A DNA stretch of 64,000 nucleotides from positions 18,548,501 through 18,612,500 of the forward strand of contig NW_026947507.1 in the NCBI RefSeq assembly GCF_034190915.1, written 5' to 3'. Shown here one piece after another: positions 48,350 to 59,107 of this stretch. This DNA comes from Cavia porcellus. Its lineage: Eukaryota > Chordata > Mammalia > Rodentia > Caviidae. The notes under the pieces were generated by a model, which did no database searches, was not told the DNA's origin, and worked only from the letters and a program-made list of their open reading frames with translations. The translations under genes and the position numbers were made by a program. Position 1 is the first letter of the stretch, and the number at the start of each line of letters is the position of its first letter.

Positions 48350-50970
48350 TTACATTAGGGAAACTATTCGGTATTCATACATGCGAGATTGATTTATTTC
48401 ACTTATGAGTATGGTCTCAAGCTGCGCCCATTTATTGATAAATATCTCAATGCGATCCTTCTTTATAGCTGAATAATACTCCATTGTATAGAAATACCAC
48501 AACTTTTTTATCCATTCCTCAGTTGATGGACACTTGGGTTGTTTCCAAGATCTGGCGATTACAAATTGTGCTGCTATAAACATAGGTGCACATATATCCC
48601 TGTGGTATGATGCTTTCAGTTCTTCTGGGAATATGCCTAGAAGTGGAATAGCTGGAATAAATGGGATTTCCAATCCCAACTTTTTGAGAAACCTCCAGAC
48701 AGATCTCCACAAAGGCTGTACCAGTCTACACTCCCACCAACAGTGCAGGAGAGTTCCTTTTTCCCCACAGCCTCTCCAGCATTTGTTGTTGTTGGTTTTC
48801 TTGATCCTGGCCATTCTTTCAGGAGTGAGATGGTATCTCAGTGTGGTTTTAATTTGCATTTCTCTAATGACCAATGATGATGAGCATTTTTTCATGTATT
48901 TATTTGCCATTTGCATTTCTTCATCTGAGAATTGCGTATTCATCTCAGATGCCCATTTTTGGATTGGATCTTTGAATTTTGAAGGTCTGAGTTTTTTTAA
49001 TTCTTTATATGTTTTAGACAAGAGTCCCTTGTCTGAGAGAGAGTTCACTAAAATCTTTTCCCAGTTTGTGGGTTTTCTTTTCACTATGCTGGAGATTTCT
49101 TTTGACATGCAAAAACTTTTTAATAAGAAGTGGTCCCAGTTATTGATTCTGGGAAGTATTTCCCGTGCAGTTTGAGTCCTATTCATGAATTCTCTACCTA
49201 CTCCTATGTCTCCAAGGTTTCTACCCAATTTGTCTTCCAATAGATTTAGCGTTTCTGTTTTAATATTCAGATCTTTGACCCATTTAGATTTTAATTTAGT
49301 ACATGGTGATAGACATGGGTCTAGCTTTAGTTTTTGGCAAATGGAGAGCCAGTTTTTCCAGCACCATTTATTAAAGAGACTGTCGTTCTTCCAGTGAACC
49401 TGCTTGGCTCCTTTATCGAAGATAAGGTGGTTGAGTGTGTTTGTAGTTGTGGTTGTATCTTCTAATCTATTCCATTGATCTTCAGCTCTGTTTTGATTCC
49501 AATACCATGTTGATTTTACTACTGTTGCTTTGTAGTATAATTTCAAGTCAGGGATTGTGATGCCTCCTGCTTTGTCTTTGCTGCTTAGAATTGCTTTTGC
49601 GATTCTAGGTCTCTTCTGGTTCCAGATGAAATTTACGAGTGATTTCTCTAGATCTATAAGGTATGTTGATGGTATTTCTATTGGGATTGCATTGAATCTG
49701 TATAAGAGTTTTGGGAGAATGGCCATCTTCACAATGTTTGTTCTTCCTATCCATGAGCAAGGGATGTCTTTCCATTTTCTGAGATCATCTTCAATTTCCT
49801 TTTTCAGTGTAATATAGTTTTCACTGTATAAGTCTTTCACTTCTTTCGTAAGAGTAATTCCTAAATATTTCATTTTTTTGCTTGCTAATGTGAATAGTCC
49901 AGTTTCCCTTATTTCCCTCTCTGTGGTTTTGTTGTTCGTGTATAGGAATGCTATTGATTTCTGAGTATTGATTTTGTATCCAGCCACATTACTGAATTTA
50001 TTTATTGTATCTAAGAGTCTTTCAATGGAGCTTAGGGGGTCTTCTATGTAGAGTATCATGTCATCTGCAAACAATGACAACTTAACTTCTTCTTTTCCTA
50101 TCTTTACCCCTTTTATTTCTCTTTCTTGCCTAATTGCTCTGGCTAGTACTTCCAGTACTATATTAAATAGGAGTGGTGATAAAGGACATCCTTGTCTTGT
50201 GCCTGATTTTAAAGTAAAGGCTTTCAATTTTTGGCCATTTAGTATGATGCTGGCTGTTGGTTTGTCATAGATGGCCTTTATTATATTGAGGTAAAGACCA
50301 TCTATTCCAATTTTCTGTAGAGTTTTTATCATGAATAAATGTTGGACCTTATCGAAGGCTTTTTCTGCATCTATAGAAATGATCATGTGATTCTTATTTT
50401 TGGCTTTATTGATATGGTGAATTACATTTATTGATTTGCGTATATTGAACCATCCTTGCATTCCTGGGATGAATCCCACTTGGTCATGGTGTATAATCTT
50501 CTTGATGATTTGCTGGATCCTATTTGCCAATATTTTATTGAGGATTTTTGCATCTGTGTTCATTAGGGAGATCGGTCTATAGTTCTCTTTTTTAGTTGGG
50601 TCTTTCTCAGGTTTTGGTACTAGAGTGATATTTGCTTCCAGGAATGACTTAGGCAGGATTGCTTCCCTTTCAATTTCATTGAATAGTTTGAGGAGTGTCG
50701 GCATTAGGTCTTCTTTGTATTTCTTGTAGAATTCTGCAGTGAATCCATCTGGGCCTGGGCTCTTCTTGGTGGGTAAGGACTTAATTACATTTTCAATTTC
50801 AGTAACCGAGATTGGGTTATTCAACAGTTTTACATCCTCTTGATCTAGCTTTGGCACTTCATATGCTTCTAAGAAACTGTCTATTTCTTCTGTGTTATCA
50901 AACTTTTGAGAGTAGAGGTTTTCAAAATAGGTGTTGATGATCTTCTGTATTTCTATTGGGTCTGTAGTGA
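48350..50970 (-). pseudogene. L1 ORF2 fragment, RT and C-terminal domain, still open
   Basis: ORF2p is the L1 endonuclease/reverse transcriptase that copies element RNA at a nicked chromosomal target. This copy lacks the N-terminal endonuclease (about the first 400 residues) because of 5' truncation. The remaining frame is open for about 870 codons to a TAA at 48350-48352. Counting from 50980, the RT palm has SIDAEKAFD (residues 202-210) and FADD (304-307; DNA 50060-50071), so the catalytic aspartates are kept. [11 protein letters not shown] lies between them. The C-terminal cysteine motif (CWRGCGEKG...HCWWEC) is complete. The frame runs a few codons past the truncation point into the older L1, and there is no proper start codon, so it is not a gene. 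Confidence 0.95.
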
Positions 50971-51870
50971 CTGTTTTCAAGATTTAGCTTTTTCAAACTG
51001 TGCTGCTAAAAACATGGGTGTACATATATTGCTCTTGTGTGATATTTTTAATTCTTCCAGGCAGAGAGCCAACAGAGGAACTACGAAGTCAAATGGGACC
51101 TCTAATCATAGTTTTTTGAGCAATCTCTACATGTTTCCCCCCAGTGGTTGTACCAGTCTACACTCAGACCAACAAGAGAGAAAGATTCCTTTCTTCTCTC
51201 AGCCTTGACATTTGTTATTAGTTGATTTCTGAATACTTGCCGTTCTTTTATGAGTGAGATGGATCTTCATTATTTTTATAAATCTGAATCTTTCAATTGT
51301 CCAGTGACATTCAACATTTTTTTCATATATTTATTTGCCATTTGGATTTCTTCCTCTGACAAGTGTTTATTCACTTCAGATGCCCATTTTTGGATTGGGT
51401 CTCTAACTTTAGGGCGGTCCAATTTTTTTCAATCCTTTATATGTTCTAGATACAAGTCTTTTGTCCGAAAGATACTGGCTAATTTTTTTTCTTATTCTGT
51501 AGGTTCTTCATTTCTTTTGCTGTGCAAAAGCTGTTTACTAGGATGAGATCACAGTTGTTGATTATTTGTAATATTTACCGTGCAATCAGGGTTTGGTTCA
51601 TGAACTCTTTCCCTACATTTATGTCTTCAAGTGTTGTATTTCTGTTTTGATATTTATATCTTTGATTCTCTTTGATTTAGTTTTGATTTTATTTGCATGT
51701 TGATAGATAAGGGTCTAGTTTTAGCCTTTGCCAGATCGAATTCCAGTTTTTACAGCACCATTTTTGATAGAAGCTGCCTTTCTTTCAGTAAATGTGTTTC
51801 GCCCCTTTGTCAAAGGCTGAGTGTATTTGTTTCTGCAATTTCTGACTTGTTCCATTGATCCTCAGGTCTG

Positions 51871-51896
51871 TTTTTTTTTTTTTTTTTTTTTTTTTT
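51871..51896. repeat. (T)26 homopolymer inside old L1
   Basis: A pure T-run at a place where related L1s have a short T-rich stretch. It may be an expansion, or the tail of a very short insertion. Confidence 0.9.
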
Positions 51897-51963
51897 ACCA
51901 GTATCATAGTATTTTTATAACTGTAGCTTTATAGTATAATTTCAAGACAGAAACTGTAAATGC

Positions 51964-52235
51964 CTCCTTCCTCCTAAAGGAAAGGGGAACTAAGGAAGGA
52001 ATAGGAGGGGAAAAAGGAAGTGAAAAGAAAATAAATGAGAAAGAAAGATAAAAAGGCAAATAAAGTCTTCTCAGTAAGGAAGAGAGGAGTTGAAGGGTAA
52101 GAAGGAGAATGGGAAAAAAGAGGACTCCAGATGTATCATGCATAGGTACAAATTCCCTATGATGAATGTGATCATTATGTGTATCTCGATGGTACCAATT
52201 AATTTAATAACAATTAAAAACCTATGATAAGCAGT
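51964..52235 (+). mobile_element. Old L1 3' UTR end, plus orientation
   Basis: A purine-rich stretch ('ggaaaggggaactaaggaag' onward) leads to 'gatgaatgtgatcattatgt' and an A-rich end. It abuts copy F in the opposite orientation. The two could be one plus-strand L1 whose ORF2 part was inverted on insertion. Confidence 0.5.
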
Positions 52236-53434
52236 GGAAATCGCGCTTTACATTTATATTTCTCACAATGTCATGAAAACAATTCCATAAATCTTTATGT
52301 ACCTTATTTTTTGACTGCTACATCCAAAGCCACGTGGTAAATTATTTCAGGCTTTCTTTAGCAGTTCTTAAATGTTTATTCTCAGAAACTATCAAAATAA
52401 TTTTTCTTGTTTTTGATAGCTTAACTTTAGACCTTTTGTTCACATAGGATATTGGCTACCAACACTTTTGTATAAAATATTAAAATAAATATTGAAAATA
52501 TTTGTTTGTCTAAAAATAATGATAGGAAACACATCATATGTCAGAATAACATACCAAATACCCTCTTAAAAATTAAAAATATCACAATTTGGCTTAAATT
52601 TTTGTACACAGAATTTCATTTGGGCACAAGGATAAGTATTTGTTTACTTATTTGTTGTTTTCATGCCCTGAGGGCAAGTGAGTAGTTCTCACAGAGACCA
52701 TATTTTTAACAGACTCTAAAATATTTTATATTCAGTTTTTAAAAATATACCAACTTCTATTCTAGGTAGCCATTATTTGGGATGCAGCACAAAACTCTAT
52801 GATTTTTTTCTTTTTATGCATAGAATATTAACAGAAATTTAGTTACACTGACAATAAATTATACCAAAATCAATATTTTATCAAATTCGAAGCAAATTTT
52901 CATTCATTCATACTATCATTCTTTTTTTATTCTGTCATGTAAAGGTTTATGTGAGACATAGTAAAAACAACACTAATTAGTGGAAAAATTTGACACAATT
53001 GCTTTCCATGGTATTAAAGTACATTCAGAAAGATTCCTATATAGTGAAAACAGCATATAACATCTATTTTCAGATGGTACTAGTACTCTATCACTTTACA
53101 GAAGACTACAATTAAATGCAGGTCCTCTGAGCAATTGTTCTAAAGAGAAGATGTATGGTAATAGATTTAGGCACTCAAAGCAATATATGTAAACTCAGAA
53201 CTTGAAGAAACTTGAATGATATTGTCTCCATGTCTTCCCAGATTACTGTCCTTGTCTTCTACCAGTGCTTCCTTTTTTATGCTTCTACTAATTATTTCCC
53301 CAAATTATTGACATTCAAGCATTACACCTGATCTCACATGTGGAAGGATCGCATGAAATTATCTGTGTTCTAAGGTTTCTCCAAGAGTAGTTAAAAAAAA
53401 AAATTTGGAATTGATCCTTAATTTCTGTGTATTT
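52236..53434. other. AT-rich unique sequence between the two young L1s
   Basis: Nothing recognised. It is the spacer between the direct repeats formed by L1-A and L1-B. Confidence 0.45.
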
Positions 53435-53447
53435 GAGGAAGTTACTT
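53435..53447. repeat. Target-site duplication of L1-B, left copy
   Basis: gaggaagttactt, identical to 60445-60457. Confidence 0.95.
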
Positions 53448-53459
53448 ATTTTTTTTTTA

Positions 53460-54515
53460 TTTAAGAGGAAAAAGAGAAAAACACAAAACAAAACAAAGCA
53501 GTGTAAGGTTACACATAATACAGAACTACAAAAAAAAAAACATAACAGTAAGAAATCACCTGTTAATAGATTACATATTATCATCTTGGAAATAGTTGCT
53601 CAAATCACAGTATCAAAGAATACAAAGTAGACATTCAAACAGAGAGACTGCAAACAGCTGTGTTCAATGATCCAAAAACATTAATATAGTCAGCTATTTA
53701 TCACACCTAAACACACTTGCTGTTATATCCGTTAGAGCTCTTTTTTTTTTCCCTCCCTCTCTTTTTTACAACAAAATTTACACATTTTGGATTTTATTAC
53801 TCCTTAGTTCTTATTACTTTTTTGGAGGGGGAGAGAATAAAGTCAAATATGGCAAAACAAAGCTGTAAGTCAAAACCAAGGATAGACATAGCACATGATG
53901 TAGAACAGAGTACAAGGTTATTAACAATGGTTATCAACATTGTCTCTTGTTTCCTTAAAAGGAATTGTCTATCTCATTAGATATTATAAAGTTGGACAAA
54001 ACAGTGGAGAACAAGACCAATAAAACTTAGGCATTGTGAACATTACAGGACTTCCAAAGGAGACAATAGCCAAACCAGAATGGGCATCTTTGTGAATCTT
54101 ATTGCCTTCAAATTAGATGCCTATACCCTCAGACTTGCTACTATCGCACAGAATGGAACAGAGTCTAATCAGTCAAAACAAGATCTTGGGAGTATTACAG
54201 GACTTCAAAACAAGTTAATAGGAGATCGAAAAGAGTTACTATTATATATCCTAATTTTTTAAATTTTTCCCTTAATTAAAATAAACATAAGAAATAGCTA
54301 AATAATTTTTTTTAAAGAATAGTAGTTACCATAGTGTCTGTCTTTTTCCTTAAAATATTTGGATAAAACTTCATATACTATAGCTTCAAATATTTCCATA
54401 TCAAAAAGACCAGAATAAAGCCTTTCTAATTAATAAGTGAAAATTTTATAAGGCTTCAAGGCCACATAATGGGGAATCATGATTATCACATATTTTTATA
54501 TATTTGAATCATTAC
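53460..54515 (-). other. L1-B 3' UTR
   Basis: Nearly identical to the L1-A 3' UTR, with small differences in homopolymers and the G-run. The sense strand is A-rich and ends in a short poly(A) (T-run 53449-53458). Confidence 0.85.
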
Positions 54516-57500
54516 TTACATTAGGGAAACTATTCGGTATTCATACAGGCGAGATTGATTTATTTCACTTATGAGTATGGTCTCAAGCTGTGCCCATTTA
54601 TTGATAAATATCTCAATGCAATCCTTCTTTATAGCTGAATAATACTCCATTGTATAGAAATACCACAACTTTTTTATCCATTCCTCAGTTGATGGACACT
54701 TGGGTTGTTTCCAAGATCTGGCGATTACAAATTGTGCTGCTATAAACATAGGTGCACATATATCCCTGTGGTATGATGCTTTCAGTTCTTCTGGGAATAC
54801 GCCTAGAAGTGGAATAGCTGGAATAAATGGGATTTCCAATCCCAACTTTTTGAGAAACCTCCAGACAGACCTCCACAAAGGCTGTACCAGTCTACACTCC
54901 CACCAACAGTGCAGGAGAGTTCCTTTTTTCCCCACACCTCTCCAGCATTTGTTGTTGTTGGTTTTCTTGATCCTGGCCATTCTTTCAGGAGTGAGATGGT
55001 ATCTCAGTGTGGTTTTAATTTGCATTTCTCTAATGACCACTGATGATGAGCATTTTTTCATGTATTTATTTGCCATTTACATTTCTTCATCTGAGAATTA
55101 CGTATTCATCTCAGATGCCCATTTTTGGATTGGATCTTGGAATTTTGGAGGTCTGATTTTCTTTAATTCTTTATATGTTTTAGACAAGAGTCCCTTGTCT
55201 GAGAGAGAGTTCACTAAAATCTTTTCCCAGTTTATGGGTTTTCTTTTCACTATGCTGGAGATTTCTTTTGACATGCAAAAACTTTTTAATAAGAAGTGGT
55301 CCCAGTTATTGATTCTGGGAAGTACTTCCTGTGCAGTTTGAGTCCTATTCATGAATTCTCTACCTACTCCTATGTCTCCAAGGTTTCTACCCAATTTGTC
55401 TTCCAATAGATTTAGCGTTTCTGTTTTAATATTCAGATCTTTGACCCATTTAGATTTTAATTTAGTACATGGTGATAGACATGGGTCTAGCTTTAGTTTT
55501 CGGCAAATGGAGAGCCAGTTTTTCCAGCACCATTTATTAAAGAGACTGTCGTTCTTCCAGTGAACCTGCTTGGCTCCTTTATCAAAGATAAGGTGGTTGA
55601 GTGTGTTTGTAGTTGTGGTTGTATCTTCTAATCTATTCCATTGATCCTCAGCTCTGTTTTGATTCCAATACCATGTTGATTTTACTACTGTTGCTTTGTA
55701 GTATAATTTTAAGTCAGGGATTGTGATGCCTCCTGCTTTGTCTTTGCTGCTTAGAATTGCTTTTGCGGTTCTAGGTCTCTTCTGGTTCCAGATGAAATTT
55801 AGGAGTGATTTCTCTAGATCTATAAGGTATGTTGATGGTATTTCTATTGGGATTGCATTGAATCTGTATAAGAGTTTTGGGAGAATGGCCATCTTCACAA
55901 TGTTTGTTCTTCCTATCCATGAGCAAAGGATGTCTTTCCATTTTCTGAGATCATCTTCAATTTCCTTTTTCAGTGTATTATAGTTTTCACTGTATAAGTC
56001 TTTCACTTCTTTCGTAAGAGTAATTCCTAAATATTTCATTTTTTTGCTTGCTAATGTGAATAGTCCAGTTTCCCTTATTTCCCTCTCTGTGGTTTTATTG
56101 TTTGTGTATAGGAATGCTATTGATTTCTGAGTATTGATTTTGTATCCAGCCACATTACTGAATTTATTTATTGTATCTAAGAGTCTTTCAATGGAGCTTA
56201 GGGGGTCTTCTATGTAGAGTATCATGTCATCTGCAAACAATGACAACTTAACTTCTTCTTTTCCTATCTTTACCCCTTTTATTTCTCTTTCTTGCCTAAT
56301 TGCTCTGGCTAGTACTTCCAGTACTATATTAAATAGGAGTGGTGATAAAGGACATCCTTGTCTTGTGCCTGATTTTAAAGTAAAGGCTTTCAATGTTTGG
56401 TCATTTAGTATGATGCTGGCTGTTGGTTTGTCATAAATGGCCTTTATTATATTGAGGTAAAGACCATCTATTCCAATTTTCTGTAGAGTTTTTATCATGA
56501 ATAAATGTTGGACCTTATCAAAGGCTTTTTCTGCATCTATAGAGATGATCATGTGATTCTTATTTTTGGCTTTATTGATATGGTGGATTACATTTATTGA
56601 TTTGCGTATGTTGAACCATCCTTGCATTCCTGGGATGAATCCCACTTGGTCATGGTGTATAATCTTCTTGGTGATTTGCTGGATCCTATTTGCCAATATT
56701 TTATTGAGGATTTTTGCATCTGTGTTCATTAGGGAGATCGGTCTATAGTTCTCTTTTTTAGTTGGGTCTTTCTCAGGTTTTGGTACTAGAGTGATATTCG
56801 CTTGCAGGAATGACTTAGGAAGGATTGCTTCCCTTTCAATTTCATTGAATAGTTTGAGGAGTGTCGGCATTAGGTCTTCTTTGTATTTCTTGTAGAATTC
56901 TGCAGTGAATCCATCTGGGCCTGGGCTCTTCTTGGTGGGTAAGGACTTAATTACATTTTCAATTTCAGTAACCGAGATTGGGTTATTCAACAGTTTTACA
57001 TCCTCTTGATCTAGCTTTGGCACTTCATATGCTTCTAAGAATCTGTCTATTTCTTCTGTGTTATCAAACTTTTGAGAGTAGAGGTTTTCGAAATAGGTAT
57101 TGATGAACTTCTGTATTTCTATTGGGTCTGTAGTGACTTCTCCTTTTTCATTTCTTATTGCATGAATTTGAGCTTTTTCTTCCCTTTTTTAAATAAGGTT
57201 GGCTAGGGGCTTATCAATTTTATTTATTCTTTCAAAGAACCAACTCTTTGATTTGTTGATCCTTTGGATTGTTTTCTTAGTCTCTATTGCATTGATTTCT
57301 GCTCTGATTTTTATAATTTCCTCTCTTCTTTTGGCTTTGGGCTTGACTTGCTCTTCTTTTTTCTAGCTGTTTGAGGTGTAGCATCAAGTTATTTATTTGT
57401 ATTCATTCTGTTTTCCTGATGTGGGAACTCAGTGCAATAAATTTTCCTCTCAGGACGGCTTTCATTGCATCCCACAGATTCCGGTAAGTTGTATCTGCAT

Positions 57501-58078
57501 TTTCATTTTCTTTTAGGTATTGTTTGATTTCTTCTTTAATTTCTTCTGTGACCCACTGATTACTCAAGAGTGTGTTATTCAGTTTCCATGTGTTTGTGGG
57601 ATTTTTGCAGTATCTTTTATCGTTAATTTCTAATTTCAAAGTGCTGTGATCCGATAACATGCAAGGGATGATTTCAGCTCTTTTGCACTTGTTTAAATAT
57701 GTTCTATGAGCTAATATATGGTCTATTTTAGAAAATGATCCATGTACTGCTGAGAAGAATATGTATTCTGATGTTGTTGGGTGGAACATTATGTATATGT
57801 CTATCAAACCCATTTGTTCACAGGTATGATTCAGTTCTGTTATTTCTTTACTCATTTTCTGTCTGGTCGATCTGTCCCTTGGTGTCAATGGCGTATTAAG
57901 GTCTCCTGTTACAATTGTGTTACTGATAATTTGAGTTTTCATTTCTGTTAATAATTGTTTTATATAACTGGGCACTCTGGAGTTTGGTTCGTATATATTT
58001 AAGATAGTTATCTCTTCCTCTTGGAGTTTTCCCCTTACGAGTATGTAGTGACCTTCTTAATCCTTTATGGTCATTCAG
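54516..58078 (-). pseudogene. L1-B ORF2, residues ~98 to end, with stops
   Basis: The longest open parts are 57023-55098 (641 codons) and 55076-54516 (186 codons). Endonuclease C-terminal landmarks lie at 57975-57403: GDLNT (GDFNT in most L1s) and [11 protein letters not shown] with the catalytic His. The RT palm has FADD at 56226-56237. Stops: one just after the inversion point (IKD-stop-EGHY), one near 57190, one after HIRKTE at about 57403, and two close together at 55077-55097 where L1-A has Gln (caa to taa twice). In the C-terminal cysteine motif the second Cys of L1-A is Val, caused by two compensating single-base indels around 54927-54936. Not translatable as one protein. Confidence 0.95.
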
Positions 58079-58851
58079 GCCCCTAGCCATCGGTGTGCAG
58101 AGGAGGAGCTGCGCGGATCCGGAGTGCCTGCAGAAGCCCCTTCCTTTGTCTGGAGGAGGAGGGATCCCGGGTTCCTGAGGCAACTCGGCCTGTGCCCAGC
58201 CCCGCCTAGCCATCGGTGTGCAGAGGAGGAGCTGCATGGATCCGGAGCGCCTGCAGAAGCCCCTTCCTTTGTCTGGAGGAGGAGGGATCCCAGGTTCCTG
58301 AGGCACCTCAGCCTGTGCCCAGCCGCGCCTAGCCATCGGTGTGCAGAGGAGGAGCTGCGCGGATCCGGAGCGCCTGCAGAAGCCCCTTCCTTTGTCTGGA
58401 GGAGGAGGGATCCCAGGTTCCTGAGGCACCTCGGCCTGTGCCCAGCCGCGCCTAGCCATCGGTGTGCAGAGGAGGAGCTGCGCGGATCCGGAGCGCCTGC
58501 AGAAGCCCCTTCCTTTGTCTGGAGGAGGAGGGATCCCAGGTTCCTGAGGCACCTCGGCCTGTGCCCAGCCGTGCACAGCCATCTGCGTGCAGAGGAGGAG
58601 TTGGGCGGACCTGGAGTGCCTGCAGAAGCCCCTTCCTTTGTCTGGAGGAGTGAATATTTTTGCAAGCAGGGAGGGATCCCAGGTTCCTGAGGCACCTCGG
58701 CCTGTGCCCAGCCGCGCCTAGCCATCTGCGTGCAGAGGAGGAGCTGGGTGGATCCGGAGTGCCCGCAGGAGGCCCTTCCTTTGTCTGGAGGACTGTGGAT
58801 ATCTCTGCAAGCAGGGAGGGATCACAGGCTCCTGAGGCACTGCGGCCTATG
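58079..58851 (+). promoter_or_regulatory. L1 5' UTR tandem monomer array
   Basis: Six tandem units start at 58085, 58208, 58331, 58454, 58577 and 58720 (marker agccatc). The first four are exactly 123 bp. The last two are longer (143 bp and about 132 bp) because of an extra ~20-bp block containing gcaagcagg. Units are GC- and CpG-rich, with a ggatcc in each, in strong contrast to the AT-rich surroundings. In mouse and rat L1s such monomers are the RNA polymerase II promoter, each added unit raising activity. Promoter function here is inferred from position upstream of ORF1 and from that precedent. The array starts within a few bases of the inversion junction. Confidence 0.9.
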
Positions 58852-59107
58852 GTGAGTACCCTAACCCTGCTGCGATCCAAGAGCTGTGGATCTACCAAGG
58901 GGCAGTTGGGCGCACAGTGTCCCTGAGGCCCAGCTTGTCTGGAACCGCGGAGTTCTGAACAAGCAGAGGAGGGCCATTGGTTTTGCAGGCCCAATGGCCT
59001 GGGGTAGAGTAGTGCCAGAGTCTCAGTAGCTGCAAACATAGAAGGGGATTTTCAACAGATCCTGAGGAGGCTTTCAAATAACACTTGAAACACAGAAATA
59101 TAGGAAA
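58852..59107 (+). promoter_or_regulatory. L1-B 5' UTR, non-monomeric part
   Basis: Joins the monomers to the ORF1 start. GC-rich up to about 58990, then A-rich just before the ATG at 59108 ('cttgaaacacagaaatatag'). This is the usual place for a non-repeated L1 5' UTR segment. Confidence 0.75.

Larger units (their letters stand above)
47224..50970 (-). mobile_element. Young 5'-truncated L1 (L1-A)
   Basis: An A-rich tail (47224-47295 as T-rich), a ~1.05-kb 3' UTR (47296-48349) and about 870 codons of ORF2, truncated at 50970. The target-site duplication is ctgttttc (47216-47223 and 50971-50978), and the target is an older L1. Very similar to L1-B over its full length. From 48350 to at least 50071 the two keep a constant offset of 6166 bp. 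It cannot move by itself: no promoter, ORF1 or endonuclease domain. Confidence 0.95.
47000..51963 (-). mobile_element. Old L1 ORF2 3' half (copy F), host of L1-A
   Basis: Left part (about 47000-47223) and right part (50979-51963) join cleanly when L1-A and one copy of ctgttttc are removed, giving 'gggtctgttttcaagatttag' in place of the younger L1's 'gggttgtttccaagatctgg'. Further landmarks follow in order: 'ggttgtaccagtctacactc' (51144), 'cagatgcccatttttggatt' (51378), 'tacagcaccatttttgatag' (51751). No frame longer than about 100 codons. Its right end meets a plus-strand L1 3' UTR. Confidence 0.75.

Noticed and set aside
48534..49175. 213-codon plus-strand frames (also 54700-55341) opposite ORF2
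   Set aside because: Antisense shadows of L1 ORF2, present in both copies simply because the copies are alike.
48350..50980. 876-codon open frame as a host gene
   Set aside because: It is L1 ORF2 ([14 protein letters not shown]-terminal Cys motif), begins without a real ATG at a 5' truncation point and sits between target-site duplications.
58067..58690. 207-220 codon frames over the monomers as a repeat protein gene
   Set aside because: Frames are open in several registers on both strands because the unit is 123 bp and GC-rich. No independent coding evidence.
58085..58851. A CRISPR-like or satellite array of regular repeats
   Set aside because: The units are directly tandem with no spacers, and are placed as the L1 5' UTR upstream of ORF1.
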